A stretch of 64,000 nt of DNA from Planctomycetota bacterium (GTDB taxonomy: Bacteria; Planctomycetota; UBA1135; GCA-002686595), in contig JADJQU010000010.1 in the NCBI GenBank assembly GCA_016712565.1, forward strand, positions 62,001 to 126,000, given 5' to 3'. Below are positions 26,483 to 36,789 of this stretch, piece by piece. Position numbers and translations under genes: made by a program. Positions within the stretch are counted from its first letter, which is position 1, and every line of letters starts with the position of its first letter. The notes under the pieces are model-generated. The model had not been told where the DNA came from. It made no database searches and was given only the letters and a program-made list of their open reading frames with translations.

Positions 26483-27295
26483 ATGGAGTTTCCCCTCGTC
26501 ATTCTCGACACCGAGACGGCCACGCTCAGCGGGGCTCCTCACCTCTTGGAACTCGGCGCCGTGCTGGTCCAGGACGGCGAGGTCGTGGACCGCTTCGAGG
26601 CCTTCGTGCGCCCCGAGGTGCCGATCGCGCCCGAGGCCACGGAATTCCACGGCATCGACGAGGCCATGGTGCGCGACGCCGAGCCCGCCGCCGTGGTCCT
26701 GGAGCGCTTCCGCGACTGGGCCGGAGACCGGCCCCTGGTGGCCCACAACGCGGACTTCGATGCCCGCGTGCTGGCCTTCGAATACGCCCGCGCGCGGCTG
26801 GCCCCCCCTCCGGGTTGGCTGATCGACACGCTCAAGCTCTCGCGCCGACTGATCCCTGAGTCCCCCGACCACAAGCTCGCCACGCTGTGCGAGCATCTGG
26901 GCCTGGAAGAGGGCCTGCACCACCGCGCGCTGGCCGACGCCGTGTGGTGCTGGAAGGTGCTCGAGGCCTGCGCCCTGCGCATGCAACCGCCGCCCGCGAG
27001 CGCCGTGCAGCTGGTCCAGGCCTGCGGCCAGCCGGTGACGCTGATCCTCGCCGCCCCGCGCGTGCGGGGACTGCTCAAGCCGCGCCATCGCTCCCTGGAA
27101 CACGCCTGCCGCGAGCGCGAACCCGTCACGTTGATCTACGGCGACGAAACCGCCTCGCCCGTCCCCCTTTCCGTCCTGCCGCGCGTGCTGTACGACCAGG
27201 GCGACCGAAGCTACCTCGAAGCCGAATGCCTCCGTTCGGGCACGATCAAGACCTACCGGCTGGATCGCGTCCACCAAGTCCGCACGAGCCCATGA
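26483..27295 (+). CDS. DEDDh 3'-5' exonuclease domain fused to a WYL-like domain
   Basis: 270 residues. Residues 1-175 are a DnaQ-type exonuclease: ExoI in VILDTETATL (Asp and Glu), ExoII in VAHNADFDARVL (Asp), ExoIII in HHRALADAVW (His and Asp), so all DEDDh residues are present. After a helical linker, residues 210-270 (EPVTLIYGDETASPVPLSVLPRVLYDQGDRSYLEAECLRSGTIKTYRLDRV, with the core split by strands) resemble a WYL domain, a module that often senses nucleic acid or nucleotide ligands. The cytoplasmic product probably trims single-stranded ends in repair or degradation; its partner is unknown. The stop overlaps the typA start by four bases (ATGA). Confidence 0.88.
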   Translation: MEFPLVILDTETATLSGAPHLLELGAVLVQDGEVVDRFEAFVRPEVPIAPEATEFHGIDEAMVRDAEPAAVVLERFRDWAGDRPLVAHNADFDARVLAFEYARARLAPPPGWLIDTLKLSRRLIPESPDHKLATLCEHLGLEEGLHHRALADAVWCWKVLEACALRMQPPPASAVQLVQACGQPVTLILAAPRVRGLLKPRHRSLEHACREREPVTLIYGDETASPVPLSVLPRVLYDQGDRSYLEAECLRSGTIKTYRLDRVHQVRTSP

Positions 27296-29136
27296 AAAAT
27301 CCCGGCATCCGCAACATTGCGATCATCGCCCACGTCGACCACGGCAAAACCACCCTGGTGGACGCCATGTTCAAGTTCGCGGGCACCTTCCGCGCCAACC
27401 AGAAGGTCGAGACCTGCGTGATGGACTCCGACGCGCAGGAGCGCGAACGGGGCATCACGATCCTGGCCAAGAACACCGCGATCCAGTATCTGGGCACGCG
27501 CATCAACGTGGTGGACACGCCGGGACACGCCGACTTCGGCGGGCAGGTGGAGCGCACGCTGACCATGGCCGACGCGGTGCTCCTGCTCGTGGACAGCCAC
27601 GAGGGCCCCATGCCCCAGACGCGCTTCGTGCTGCGCAAGGCCTTCGAGCACGGGCTCAAGGTGCTGGTGATGATCAACAAGATCGACCGGCCGGACCAGC
27701 GCGCCGACGCGGTGCTGGACGAGATTTTCGACCTGTTCGTGGACCTGGGCGCCGACGCCACGCAACTGGACTTCCCCGTGGTCTACGGTTCCGGCCGCTC
27801 GGGTTTCGCGGTGCTCGACCCCAAGGACGAGCAGAAGGACATGCAGCCCCTGTTCGACATGATCCTGCGCGAAGTGCCCGTGCCGGACGTGGACGCCACG
27901 GCTCCGCTGCAGTTCCAGGCTTCGACCCTGGACCACGACGACTTCATGGGGCGCATCGCCATCGGTCGCGTGCAGCGCGGCACGCTCAAGGCCGGCATGC
28001 GCGTGGCGATCGCCCACCCCGATCGCTCGAAGCCGGTGTCCGCGGCCATCAAGCAGTTGATGCGCATCGAGGGCCTCAACCGCGTGCAGGTGGAGGAAGT
28101 GCTGGCGGGCGACATCGCCATCGTCGGCGGCCTGGAGGAAATCAAGATCGGCGACACGGTGTGCCCCCCGGACGCGGTCGATCCGCTGCCGGCGATCCAC
28201 CTCGAGGAGCCGACGATCTCGATGAACTTCTTCGTCAACAACTCGCCCTTCGCCGGCAAGGAGGGCCAATTCGTCACCAGCCGCCAGATCCTGGCGCGGC
28301 TCGAGCTGGCCACCCTGCGCGACGTGGCCCTGCAGCTGCACGAGACCGACAGCCCCGACACCTTCGAGGTCAAGGGCCGCGGCGTGATGCACCTGGGCGT
28401 GCTGGTGGAGAACATGCGCCGCGAGGGCTTCGAATTCGCCGTGGGCAAGCCCCAGGTGATCGTCAAGCGCGTCGAGGGCAAGCTCTGCGAGCCCATCGAG
28501 CGCACCACGATCGAGGTGCCCAGCGAGAGCGCCGGCAAGATCATCGAGTACCTCGGCAAGCGCCGCGGCGAGATGACCCACATGGAGCCCTTCGGCCTGC
28601 ACACGCGCCTGGAGTTCCTGGTGCCCTCGCGCGGCCTGATCGGCGCCCGCACGGCGATGATGACCCTCTCGCGGGGCGAGGCGATCCTGGCCCACGTGTT
28701 CGAGTCCTGGCAGCCCGATCAGGGGCCGATTCCGCGCCGGGTCAACGGCGTGCTGATCTCCGACCGCGCGGGCGACACGGTGCCCTACGGCATGTTCGGT
28801 CTCTTGGACCGCGGCGAGTTCTTCGTGGACCCCGGCACACCGGTGTACCCGGGCATGATCGTCGGCGAGCACTGCAAGGACTCGGACCTGGAAGTCAACG
28901 TTTGCCGCGAGAAGAAGCTCACGAACATCCGCTCGGCGGGCAAGGACGACAACGTCAAGCTGCCGCCCCCCCACGTGATGTCCCTGGAGGAGAGCCTGGA
29001 GTACCTGGAGGACGACGAGTTGCTCGAGGTGACGCCCAAGTCCCTGCGCCTGCGCAAGCGCCTGCTCTCGGAGAACGAGCGCAAGAAGGCCGGGCGCTCG
29101 GAGCGCCGCACGACCCTCTCCAACTCCGAGCAGTAG
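27292..29136 (+). CDS. typA: TypA/BipA ribosome-associated translational GTPase
   Basis: 614 residues, the usual length. The start at 27292 gives the family N-terminus NPGIRNIAIIAHVDHGKTTL (G1). Then come ERERGITI (switch I/G2), DTPGHADFG (G3) and NKIDRPDQR (G4). Domain II and the EF-G-like domains III and V follow (SMNFFVNNSPFAGKEGQ, LHETDSPDTFEVKGRG), and the BipA-specific C-terminal domain contains MTHMEPFGLHTRLEFLVPSRGLIGAR, PYGMFGLLDRG and TNIRSAGKDDN. It acts on the ribosome in 50S assembly and stress adaptation. It is translationally coupled to the exonuclease-WYL gene (ATGA overlap), an uncommon pairing. Confidence 0.98.
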   Translation: MKNPGIRNIAIIAHVDHGKTTLVDAMFKFAGTFRANQKVETCVMDSDAQERERGITILAKNTAIQYLGTRINVVDTPGHADFGGQVERTLTMADAVLLLVDSHEGPMPQTRFVLRKAFEHGLKVLVMINKIDRPDQRADAVLDEIFDLFVDLGADATQLDFPVVYGSGRSGFAVLDPKDEQKDMQPLFDMILREVPVPDVDATAPLQFQASTLDHDDFMGRIAIGRVQRGTLKAGMRVAIAHPDRSKPVSAAIKQLMRIEGLNRVQVEEVLAGDIAIVGGLEEIKIGDTVCPPDAVDPLPAIHLEEPTISMNFFVNNSPFAGKEGQFVTSRQILARLELATLRDVALQLHETDSPDTFEVKGRGVMHLGVLVENMRREGFEFAVGKPQVIVKRVEGKLCEPIERTTIEVPSESAGKIIEYLGKRRGEMTHMEPFGLHTRLEFLVPSRGLIGARTAMMTLSRGEAILAHVFESWQPDQGPIPRRVNGVLISDRAGDTVPYGMFGLLDRGEFFVDPGTPVYPGMIVGEHCKDSDLEVNVCREKKLTNIRSAGKDDNVKLPPPHVMSLEESLEYLEDDELLEVTPKSLRLRKRLLSENERKKAGRSERRTTLSNSEQ

Positions 29137-29171
29137 GGCGAGGGGGCCAAGCGCACGGCCCATGAAAGCAG

Positions 29172-29207
29172 ATCGGGCGGCCTCGGATTGCTCCGAGGCC
29201 GCCCGAT
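29172..29207. terminator. Perfect 16-bp hairpin between convergent genes
   Basis: atcgggcggcctcgga, loop ttgc, and its exact complement lie between the typA stop and the stop of the convergent secreted-protein gene. It should end transcription in both directions, although there is no long T-run. Confidence 0.75.
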
Positions 29208-29258
29208 GTCGTCTCGGGTCACCCGATCAGCCGAGCCGGCCGGGCGACCCTGTCCGAA

Positions 29259-30521
29259 TCACGCGCCGATGGTCCACTCCAGACCGTCGGACAGCGTGGC
29301 GTTGTCCGGGGCGGCGAAGCCGTTGTCACGGCCCCAGAACTGCCCGTCGACCACGGTGCCCGGAACGACCAGGAAGGTCGCCGGGGTACCGCCCAGGGCG
29401 CCCACCGCGAAGGCGTTGACGTCGATCGAGTACACGCCCGAGCAGTCGTTCGGCGGAGGATTGCCGCCCGAATTCAGGGGAATCGAGCGACGGATCGGGG
29501 TGTTGATGCAGCGCAGGCCGCCCACGAAGGGCACCGCCGCCTGACCGCCGTTGGTGTAGATCAGGAGCCCCGGCTTGTTGTTGATCACGTTCGAGCCGCT
29601 GACGGTGAAGCCCGAGCCCGAGGTGGCGCTGGCGAGACCGGTCGAGGAGATCGAAGGCGTGCAGCCCAGGGAGTTGATCTTCGCCGTGCAGTAGACGACC
29701 GGCGACGGGATGCTGCCGTGGATCTTCACGGCCTTGGGCAGCAGCGGGTCGCCGCTGGCGGCGTAGCCGCCGACCTTCGGCTTCATCGTCGGGTCACCGA
29801 AGGCGGGATCCCCCAGGGAGTTGGTGCCGCCGCCTTGTCCGAACTCGACGTCGTTGGCGTTGGCGATTGAGCCCCAGTTCTTGTAGCCGATGGTCGCCGA
29901 GCCACCGTCGTTCTGGTACAGGCTCGCGCCGTACAGCGTGTCGTTGTAGACGAACTCCACCAGCGGGAGCTGCGAGGCGATCGTGACGCCTCCGTAGACC
30001 ACCATCTGGTACTGGACGGTGCCCGTGCCCGCGGCGTTGAAATGGTCCTCGTTGGACCACTGGATGATCAGGTTGCCGCCGATCACCTGCCAGTCGAGCG
30101 CGTTGGCGCCCTGGCCGCTGCTGGGCGTGTTGTCATCCCACAGCGGGCAAACGTAGGAGCAGCCGGCCGTCAGGCCGCCGTTGCCGTCCGCCGCGCCGTT
30201 CGCCGCCACCATCGCGCCGAAGTCGTTGCGGTTGATGTAGCCGACGTTGTCCAACGCGGTGCTGTTGGTCCACAGGACGGAACCGTTGTTGCCGATGCGG
30301 ATGTCGCCCAACGGCAGGAGTTCGTTGCCGGCGAATCCGGCACCGGAGAGCGCGGCCGAGGTCACGGTGTGCTCGGAGTCATCGGTCGCGGTGCCGGGCG
30401 ACGTGCCGGTCGCGGAGATGTCCGTGAACGCCGTGGTGGACGGGCTGATCGAGATCTGCGCCGAGGAGGTCGCGGCGAGGACGGCGACCGCCGAGAGGGC
30501 GGGGACGAATGTGAGTTTCAT
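29259..30521 (-). CDS. Secreted protein with the shared ~140-residue C-terminal domain; N-terminal part unknown
   Basis: 420 residues from the ATG at 30521, which gives a clean signal peptide ([22 protein letters not shown]). Residues 25-270 form a beta-rich domain with two cysteines ([13 protein letters not shown]) and Asn/Gly-rich strands ([47 protein letters not shown]). From about residue 277 the domain shared by five other proteins in this window begins ([13 protein letters not shown] ... [21 protein letters not shown]). No catalytic motif is seen. The strong hairpin downstream and a 240-base leader suggest an independent transcription unit. Confidence 0.85.
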   Translation of the reverse strand: MKLTFVPALSAVAVLAATSSAQISISPSTTAFTDISATGTSPGTATDDSEHTVTSAALSGAGFAGNELLPLGDIRIGNNGSVLWTNSTALDNVGYINRNDFGAMVAANGAADGNGGLTAGCSYVCPLWDDNTPSSGQGANALDWQVIGGNLIIQWSNEDHFNAAGTGTVQYQMVVYGGVTIASQLPLVEFVYNDTLYGASLYQNDGGSATIGYKNWGSIANANDVEFGQGGGTNSLGDPAFGDPTMKPKVGGYAASGDPLLPKAVKIHGSIPSPVVYCTAKINSLGCTPSISSTGLASATSGSGFTVSGSNVINNKPGLLIYTNGGQAAVPFVGGLRCINTPIRRSIPLNSGGNPPPNDCSGVYSIDVNAFAVGALGGTPATFLVVPGTVVDGQFWGRDNGFAAPDNATLSDGLEWTIGA

Positions 30522-30766
30522 GTGTGGTATGGGGATCCTGAAAGTGCTTCCTGAGGTGTGCGGGGCGCATGCCACCGCCCAGTCAATATTCCACCAAGAA
30601 TGACCGTTTGGAAAGATTCGGGTCCTGGAATCGGGCCCAGGCCCGCGCCGCGGGTCCGGGGCGGCCTTTGGATCGCGCCGGGCAGGGCCCCCGGGCCCTC
30701 CCCAGGCAGCGCCTGAAGCCCCACAGGGCATCCTGGCCGCAGAAGTCCCTGGGGGGGGCCGAGCAC

Positions 30767-30804
30767 AAAAAAAGGGGCGGCCCCGGCATCGCCAGGGCCG
30801 CCCC
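30767..30804 (-). terminator. Rho-independent terminator of the first P-domain gene
   Basis: On the minus strand a 14-pair GC stem (one G-T pair, three-base loop; 30774-30804) is followed by seven Ts (30767-30773). It lies 44 bases after the stop of the gene ending at 30848. Confidence 0.85.
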
Positions 30805-30847
30805 CGCTCATGGCCCGATCAAGGTCGACCGGGTGCTCAGGCGCCGA

Positions 30848-32506
30848 TCAGGGCCCGACGGTCCACTCGAGGCCGTTGGAGAGCGTCGAGTTGTTGGGTG
30901 CCGGGATGCCGTTGTCGCGCCCCCAGCACTGGGCGTCGATCACGGTGCCCGCCACGGTCAGGTACGCCTGCGGGGTGCCGCCGAGGGCGCCGACCGCGAA
31001 CGCATTGAAGTCGAGCTGGTAGTTGCCCGAGCAGTCGTTCGGCGGAGGATTGCCCAGCGAGCTCATCGGCACCGAGCGGCGAACCGGGCCGGAGATGCAA
31101 AGAAGCCCGCCCTGGAACGGCGTCGCGGCGCGTCCCGTGTTGGAGTACAGGTACAGACCCGGCTTGTTGTTGATCACGTTGACCGTGGACAGGGTGAAGC
31201 CCGAGCCCGAGGTCGCCGACGACGTGCCGCTGCTCGTCAGGCTCGGCGTGCAGCTCAGCGAATTGACCTTCGCCGTGCAGTACGCCGTGCTGCCGCCCGC
31301 GCAGTCGATGATGTTGACGTCGAAGCGCGTCAGGTTGCCGAAGTCGCCGCCGGCGAGGTCGGAGATGATCAGGTTCCAGGTGCCGTTGGCATCCTCGCCC
31401 GAGAAGGCGTCCAGGTCGCCGTCCGGACGCAGGTCCGGGGCCACCACGAGGTTCGTGAACACGTAGGTGCCGATCGGATTCGGGGAATCCTTTCGGAACA
31501 GCGTGCCGTTGAACACGTCGTTGGCGCCGCCGCCGCGGCGGTTGGAAAGCGTCACGGTCGTGCCGGCGGGCGACTGCAGGTCGATCTGCAGGTCACCGTT
31601 GAAGGTGTGCGTGATTTCCACGAACGCCTCGGCGCGAGCGAAGTTCGTCGACGCGCCGCCGATCACCAGGGGGACGGTCGTGACGGTGAGGTCCGGCACC
31701 GGGACGGCGAGCGGGCCGCTGGAGTAGGACGTCGGGGAGCCGAGGCTCGGCGGAATGCTCACGATCGCGCCGTCGGTGATCGAGAGCGACCAGGAGTTCA
31801 GGGTTCCCGTGTCGCCACCGGCGTCGTCGGTGATCGTCAGGGTCCAGACGCCGTTGGGATTCTCGCCGCGGAAGGCGCCGTTGAAGGACGTTTCCGGGCG
31901 CAGGTCGGGGGCCGCCACGCCGGTCGTGTAGGCGTAGGTCGTGACCGAGTTCAGCGACTCGTCGTCGAACAGGGTGCCCGCGAAGACGTCGACATTGCCG
32001 CCGCCGTTGTCCGAGGACACGTCCGCGACGGTGCCCGCCGGCGAGGTCAGGCTGATGTCCATGTCGGCCGCGAATGTGTGCGTGATGTTCACCGTCAGGT
32101 CGACGTCGAAGGTCTGGGTGCCGAGGCCGCCGACCGTGATGGTGTCGAAGACCGTCGCCACATCGAGGATCGCGACCGGCGTGGTCGTCGAGGCCGTGGT
32201 CACGGTGCTGCCGGGCGTGCCCGCATCGAGCGCGCCGCAAACGCCCGGGATCGAGTAGGGCGGCGCGACGACGTTGTAGCCGCCGGCCGGGGCCTGGGGA
32301 GCCAGGACGGGCCCCGCGAGACCCTGCATCAGCAGGGCCGCGCGCTGCTTCAACTTCGCGGCCAGGGCCGGGTTCGTGGCGACCAGTTGGTTGACTTGGG
32401 CCTCGAGGCGCGCGACCTCGGCCAGCACGTCCTTGGACTGCGCCAGCGCGGAGGAGGACAGGGCGAAGGTCGCCATGCCCAGGCAAAGAATCAGCTTGGA
32501 ATTCAT
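30848..32506 (-). CDS. Secreted twin P-domain protein with shared C-terminal domain (paralogue 1)
   Basis: 552 residues from the ATG at 32506, which starts a signal peptide ([23 protein letters not shown]). A short coiled-coil-like helix follows ([20 protein letters not shown]). Two proprotein-convertase P/Homo-B domains lie at about 105-245 and 255-400 (each with ITHTFxxDxxIxLxSPAGT and a GENPNGxWxLxIxD-type motif followed by GTLNSWSL or GNLTRFDV). The six-protein shared domain occupies about 410-552 ([13 protein letters not shown] ... [19 protein letters not shown]). P domains normally assist subtilisin-like proteases, but no protease domain or catalytic triad is present. Probably a structural or adhesive surface protein. 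It has its own terminator. Confidence 0.88.
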   Translation of the reverse strand: MNSKLILCLGMATFALSSSALAQSKDVLAEVARLEAQVNQLVATNPALAAKLKQRAALLMQGLAGPVLAPQAPAGGYNVVAPPYSIPGVCGALDAGTPGSTVTTASTTTPVAILDVATVFDTITVGGLGTQTFDVDLTVNITHTFAADMDISLTSPAGTVADVSSDNGGGNVDVFAGTLFDDESLNSVTTYAYTTGVAAPDLRPETSFNGAFRGENPNGVWTLTITDDAGGDTGTLNSWSLSITDGAIVSIPPSLGSPTSYSSGPLAVPVPDLTVTTVPLVIGGASTNFARAEAFVEITHTFNGDLQIDLQSPAGTTVTLSNRRGGGANDVFNGTLFRKDSPNPIGTYVFTNLVVAPDLRPDGDLDAFSGEDANGTWNLIISDLAGGDFGNLTRFDVNIIDCAGGSTAYCTAKVNSLSCTPSLTSSGTSSATSGSGFTLSTVNVINNKPGLYLYSNTGRAATPFQGGLLCISGPVRRSVPMSSLGNPPPNDCSGNYQLDFNAFAVGALGGTPQAYLTVAGTVIDAQCWGRDNGIPAPNNSTLSNGLEWTVGP

Positions 32507-32794
32507 GAAGTGATGGGATCCTGAGGAGAGGGGACGGAGGGTGCGCCGTCGGCCCCTGAGATACGGCCGCGACGACACCCGGACAGTGAAGCATGCCCCA
32601 AGATCCCTGGTTGCGCCACGTGGTCCTTGGTGCGTAGACGGCTACGCACGCGGCGTGGGGTCCGACGTTTCAGGGCAGCACGCGATTCGCGCCAGATTTC
32701 GAGCGCACGCTTCCGCGAGCTGCGCGTCGTGACAGATTCGTCAAGTCCGGTTTTCTTGCCCCCCCACGCACCTCAGCACCGGGAACCAAAAGGA

Positions 32795-32828
32795 ATGGGG
32801 CGGCCCCGGATCACCGGGACCGCCCCAT
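32795..32828 (-). terminator. Terminator of the second P-domain gene
   Basis: atggggcggccccgg pairs with ccgggaccgccccat around a four-base loop. The minus strand continues into a T-rich stretch (attccttttgg). It is of the same form as the hairpins after the neighbouring paralogues. Confidence 0.75.
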
Positions 32829-32872
32829 GAAATCCTCGCCGATCCCGTGGGAGCGGCTTCAAGGACGATCGC

Positions 32873-34522
32873 TCAGGGAGCGATGGTCCACTCCACGCCG
32901 TTGGAGAGCGTCGAGTTGTTGGGGAACGGAATGCCGTTGTCGCGTCCCCAGCACTGGGCGTCGATCACGTTGCCCGCGACCGTCAGGTACGCCTGGGGCG
33001 TGCCGCCGAGCAGCCCGTGGGCGAAGGCGTTGAAGTCCATCTGGTAGTTGCCCGAGCAATCGTTCGGCGGAGGGTTGCCGAAGGAGTTCATGGGCACCGA
33101 GCGACGCACCGGCCCGGCGACGCACAGGAGCCCGCCCTGGAAGGGCGTCGCGGCGCGGCCGTTGTTGGTGTACAGGTACAGACCCGGCTTGTTGTTGATC
33201 ACGTTGACGGTCGACAGCGTGAAGCCCGAGGTGGCGCTGGCCGAGGCGGTCCCCGTGCTGGTCAGCGAGGGCGTGCAACCCAGCGAATTGGTCTTCGCCG
33301 TGCAGTAGGTGGCGCCGCCGCCGCAGTCGAGCAGCCTGAGGTCCCAGCGGGTCAGGTTCCCGGTGTCCTGGCCTGCCAGGTCGGCGATGATCAGGTTCCA
33401 GGTGCCGTTGGCGTTCTCACTCGCGAAACCGTCCATGTCGCCGTCGGTGCCCAGGTCCGGGGCCACCACCAGGTTCGTGAACACGTAGGAGGCGATGGGA
33501 TTCGGCGAGTCCTTACGGAACAGGGTTCCATTGAACACGTCGTCGTTCGCCCCGCCACGGCGGTTGGACACGTTGACGATCGTGCCAGCAGGCGATTGCA
33601 CGTCGATCTGCAGGTCGCCGTTGAACGTGTGCGTGATCTCGACGAACACTTCGACGCGCGCGATGTTCGACGTGGCGCCGCTGACGAGCAGCGGGATCGT
33701 CGTGGTGGTCAAGTCGGGCAGCGGGATGGCCACCGGGCCGGTGGAGAACACCGCCGGCGAGCCGCCGAAAGTCGGCGGAATGCTCACGATGACGCCGTCG
33801 GTCACCGACAGCGACCAGGAGTTCAGGGTGCCGATGTCCGCGCCGACGTCGTCGGTGACGCTCAGGGTCCAGGTGCCGTTGGGGTTCTCGCCGCGAAGGG
33901 TCGCGTTGAAGCTCACTTCCGGTTGCAGGTCCGGAGCGGCGACGCCGTTGGTGTAGATGTACGTCGTGACCTGGTTGAGCGACTCGTCGTCGAACAGGGT
34001 TCCGGCGAACACGTCGTCATTCGCCGCGCCGTTGTCCGAGGTGACGTCGACGATCGTCCCGGCGGGCGAGGTCAGCGTGATGTCCAGGTCGCCGGCGTAG
34101 GTGTGCGTGATGTTGAGCAGCAGGTCGACGTCGAAGGTCTGGGTGCCGAGTCCGCCGATCACGACGGAATCGGTGATCGTGCTCACATCGGGAATCGCGA
34201 TCGGCGTGGCCGTCGAGGCCACGGTCAGCGTGGTGCCCGGGGTGCCCGAGTCGAAGGCTCCGCAGACGCCGGTGATCGAGTACGGCGGCGCGACGACGTT
34301 GTAGCCGCCGGTGACCGGAGCCTGGGTGCTGTACAACTGCTGAAGCAGGTCCGCGGCGCGCGCCTTGAGCTTGGTCGCCAGGGCCGGGTGGGTGGCCATC
34401 AACTGGCCTGCCTGCTGCTCGAGGCGCGCCACGTCGGCGAGCACATCCTTCGATTGGGCCAAGGCGGAGGAGGACACGGCGAAGGTCGCCATGGCCGTAC
34501 AGAAAGCTTGCGTGAAATTCAT
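32873..34522 (-). CDS. Secreted twin P-domain protein with shared C-terminal domain (paralogue 2)
   Basis: 549 residues, same architecture as its neighbours. Signal peptide [23 protein letters not shown], then helix [20 protein letters not shown], two P/Homo-B domains ([22 protein letters not shown] ... [41 protein letters not shown] ... [17 protein letters not shown]) and the C-terminal domain ([13 protein letters not shown] ... [19 protein letters not shown]). Similarity to paralogues 1 and 3 covers the full length, so these are tandem duplications. The DNA around them differs, which suggests the duplication is not recent. No protease domain. A leader of more than 300 bases precedes it. Confidence 0.88.
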   Translation of the reverse strand: MNFTQAFCTAMATFAVSSSALAQSKDVLADVARLEQQAGQLMATHPALATKLKARAADLLQQLYSTQAPVTGGYNVVAPPYSITGVCGAFDSGTPGTTLTVASTATPIAIPDVSTITDSVVIGGLGTQTFDVDLLLNITHTYAGDLDITLTSPAGTIVDVTSDNGAANDDVFAGTLFDDESLNQVTTYIYTNGVAAPDLQPEVSFNATLRGENPNGTWTLSVTDDVGADIGTLNSWSLSVTDGVIVSIPPTFGGSPAVFSTGPVAIPLPDLTTTTIPLLVSGATSNIARVEVFVEITHTFNGDLQIDVQSPAGTIVNVSNRRGGANDDVFNGTLFRKDSPNPIASYVFTNLVVAPDLGTDGDMDGFASENANGTWNLIIADLAGQDTGNLTRWDLRLLDCGGGATYCTAKTNSLGCTPSLTSTGTASASATSGFTLSTVNVINNKPGLYLYTNNGRAATPFQGGLLCVAGPVRRSVPMNSFGNPPPNDCSGNYQMDFNAFAHGLLGGTPQAYLTVAGNVIDAQCWGRDNGIPFPNNSTLSNGVEWTIAP

Positions 34523-34835
34523 GGGGATTGAGGCTTGGGTGCGGAACGGGGACGGGGAGGGGCTGGCGCAGTGCGCTTGGGTCCCCCCAGGGAGGGGTAG
34601 ACCCCACCTGAACCTGATGAGTTTGCACCAGGATCCCCGGGACCGCTACGACGTTGCCACGTCCTTGAAGGGTCCCCGAATCGAGCCGGCGCCCCCGGAG
34701 GCCTGCCGAACAGGGAAAATCCGGGACAGGCGCCGGGCCACGCTCCCCCGCCGGGCGCGGGTCCCTGGGCCCCGGGGTCCCCTGGATCGGGTGCCGGAGG
34801 CCGGCGGCTGCCCCCCCCCTTCCTCCAAGACAAGC

Positions 34836-34866
34836 GGGGCGACCCCGGGATCGCCGGGGTCGCCCC
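34836..34866 (-). terminator. Terminator of the third P-domain gene
   Basis: A perfect 13-bp stem, ggggcgaccccgg with ccggggtcgcccc, around a five-base loop, 63 bases after the stop of the gene ending at 34929. The T-run is weak. Confidence 0.65.
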
Positions 34867-34928
34867 AAAGTACCGCAAGGGTGCGCTGAAAAGGGCGCCC
34901 GGGCATGGCCCGGGAGGCCCCGGTCCAG

Positions 34929-36584
34929 TCAGGGCACGACCGTCCACTCGGCGCCGTTGGAGAGCGTCGAGTTGTTGGGGAAGGGGCTGCCATTGTCGCG
35001 GCCCCAGCACTGGGCGTTCACCATCGTGCCGATCACCGTCAGGAAGGGCTCGGGCGCGCCGCCCAGGAGACCCTGACCGAAGGCGCTGAAGTCCAACTGG
35101 TAGTCGCCCGAGCAATCGTTCGGCGGAGGGTTGCCGGAAGAATTCAGGGCCACCGAGCGGCGCACCGGCCCGGCCACGCACAACGTGCCGCCCTGGAAGG
35201 GCGTGTTGGCGCGACCGTTGTTGGTGTAGAGGTACAGGCCCGGCTTGTTGTTGATCACGTTGACCGTGGACAGCACGAACCCCGAGGTCGCCGAGGCGGA
35301 GGGCGTGCCCGTGGCCGTCAGCGACGGCGTGCAACCGAGGGAATTCACCTTCGCCACGCAGTAGGTCGTGGCCCCGCCGCAATCGAGCAGCGCGATGTCC
35401 CAGCGGGTCAAGTTGCCGAAGTCCTGCGCGGCCTGGTCCTGGACGATCAGGTTCCAGGTGCCGTTGGCGTTCTCCCCGGCAAATCCGTCGAGGTCACCCT
35501 CCGGGCGCAGGTCGGGCGCCGCGACGCCGTTCGAGAACACGTACGAGGCGATCGGGTTGGGCGAGTTCTTGCGGAACAGGGTGCCGTTGAACACGTCGGC
35601 ATTGAAGTCGCCGCGGTTCTGGGACAGGTTGATGATCGTGCCGGTCGGCGACTGGACGTCGATCTGGAGGTCGGCACAGAACGAGTGAGTCAACTCGACG
35701 AAAACCTCCACGCGGGCGAGATTCGAGGTGGCCCCGGAGACCGTGATCGGAATGATCGCGGTGGCCACGTCCGGCAGCGGGATCGAGACCGGGCCGGTGG
35801 AGAACACGGCCGGGGCTCCGGTGGCCGGCGGGACGCTCACGAACGTGCCGTCCGTGACGTCCAGGGACCAGGAGTTGAGCGTCCCCACGTCGAGGCCGGC
35901 CTGGTCGGTGATGGACAGGGTCCACGAACCGTTGGGGTTCTCGCCCCGCAGCGTGTCGTTGAGGCTCTGCTCCGGTTGCAGATCCGGCACGGCCACTCCG
36001 CTCGTGTAGGGGTACGAGACCACGCTGTTCAGGGACTGATCGTCGAACAGCGTGCCGGCGAAGATGTCGACCTCACCGGCTCCGTTGCTGTTGGAGATGG
36101 TCACGACCGTGCCTGCGGGCGAGGTCAGTTCGATCAGCAGGTCGCCATTCCACGTGTGAGTGATGTTGACATGGAGATCGACGTCGAAGAGCTGGGTCCC
36201 GAGACCGCCCACCACGATCGAGTCCGTGATCTGGGCCAGGTCAGGGATCGGAATCGGCGTCGCGGTCGAGGCCACGCCGAGGGTCGTGCCGGGAGCGCCG
36301 GACTCGAAGGCTCCGCAAACCCCATTGATGGTGTACGGAGGCGCCACGACGCTGTAGCCGCCGGCGGGCGCCTGGGGCGCCTGAACGGGCCCATGCAGCA
36401 CGCGCAGCAGGTCCGCGCGCTGCAGCTTGAGCTTGGTGGCCAGAGCCGGATCGGAGGCGGCGACCCGATGGATCTGCGCGGCGAGCCGCGCGATCTCGGA
36501 GTGCAGGTCCTTGGATTGGGCGGTGGCTGTGGACGAGAGCGCGAGCGCGGCCAGGGCCGCGATGAGACGGGTCTTGGTGTTCAT
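34929..36584 (-). CDS. Secreted twin P-domain protein with shared C-terminal domain (paralogue 3)
   Basis: 552 residues from the ATG at 36584 (signal peptide [23 protein letters not shown]). Helix [20 protein letters not shown], two P/Homo-B domains ([22 protein letters not shown] ... [41 protein letters not shown] ... [17 protein letters not shown]) and the C-terminal domain ([13 protein letters not shown] ... [19 protein letters not shown]). The leader contains an A8/T8 run between GGCC repeats at about 36618-36640. It is divergent from the lipid-carrier-like gene at 36790. Confidence 0.88.
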   Translation of the reverse strand: MNTKTRLIAALAALALSSTATAQSKDLHSEIARLAAQIHRVAASDPALATKLKLQRADLLRVLHGPVQAPQAPAGGYSVVAPPYTINGVCGAFESGAPGTTLGVASTATPIPIPDLAQITDSIVVGGLGTQLFDVDLHVNITHTWNGDLLIELTSPAGTVVTISNSNGAGEVDIFAGTLFDDQSLNSVVSYPYTSGVAVPDLQPEQSLNDTLRGENPNGSWTLSITDQAGLDVGTLNSWSLDVTDGTFVSVPPATGAPAVFSTGPVSIPLPDVATAIIPITVSGATSNLARVEVFVELTHSFCADLQIDVQSPTGTIINLSQNRGDFNADVFNGTLFRKNSPNPIASYVFSNGVAAPDLRPEGDLDGFAGENANGTWNLIVQDQAAQDFGNLTRWDIALLDCGGATTYCVAKVNSLGCTPSLTATGTPSASATSGFVLSTVNVINNKPGLYLYTNNGRANTPFQGGTLCVAGPVRRSVALNSSGNPPPNDCSGDYQLDFSAFGQGLLGGAPEPFLTVIGTMVNAQCWGRDNGSPFPNNSTLSNGAEWTVVP

Positions 36585-36789
36585 GGAATGTGGCGGAGGT
36601 GCGGGAACGAGGCAGCACGGCCGAAAAAAAAGGCCGGCCCTGCCGACGCACCTGAATGCTCCATTGTGCACGAGATTCGGGGCTTCCTCTCGGCCCTGGC
36701 CGGTCCAGCCGCCGGATTCCCCCCCCACCGGCCGGCGTAGGGCCGGCGACCCCGGGGGCGCCCTGGGGGCCACGCTACGATGGCACTCC

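Noticed and set aside
30848..36584. Subtilisin-like proteases, because of the P domains
   Set aside because: No Asp/His/Ser catalytic motifs occur anywhere in the three proteins.
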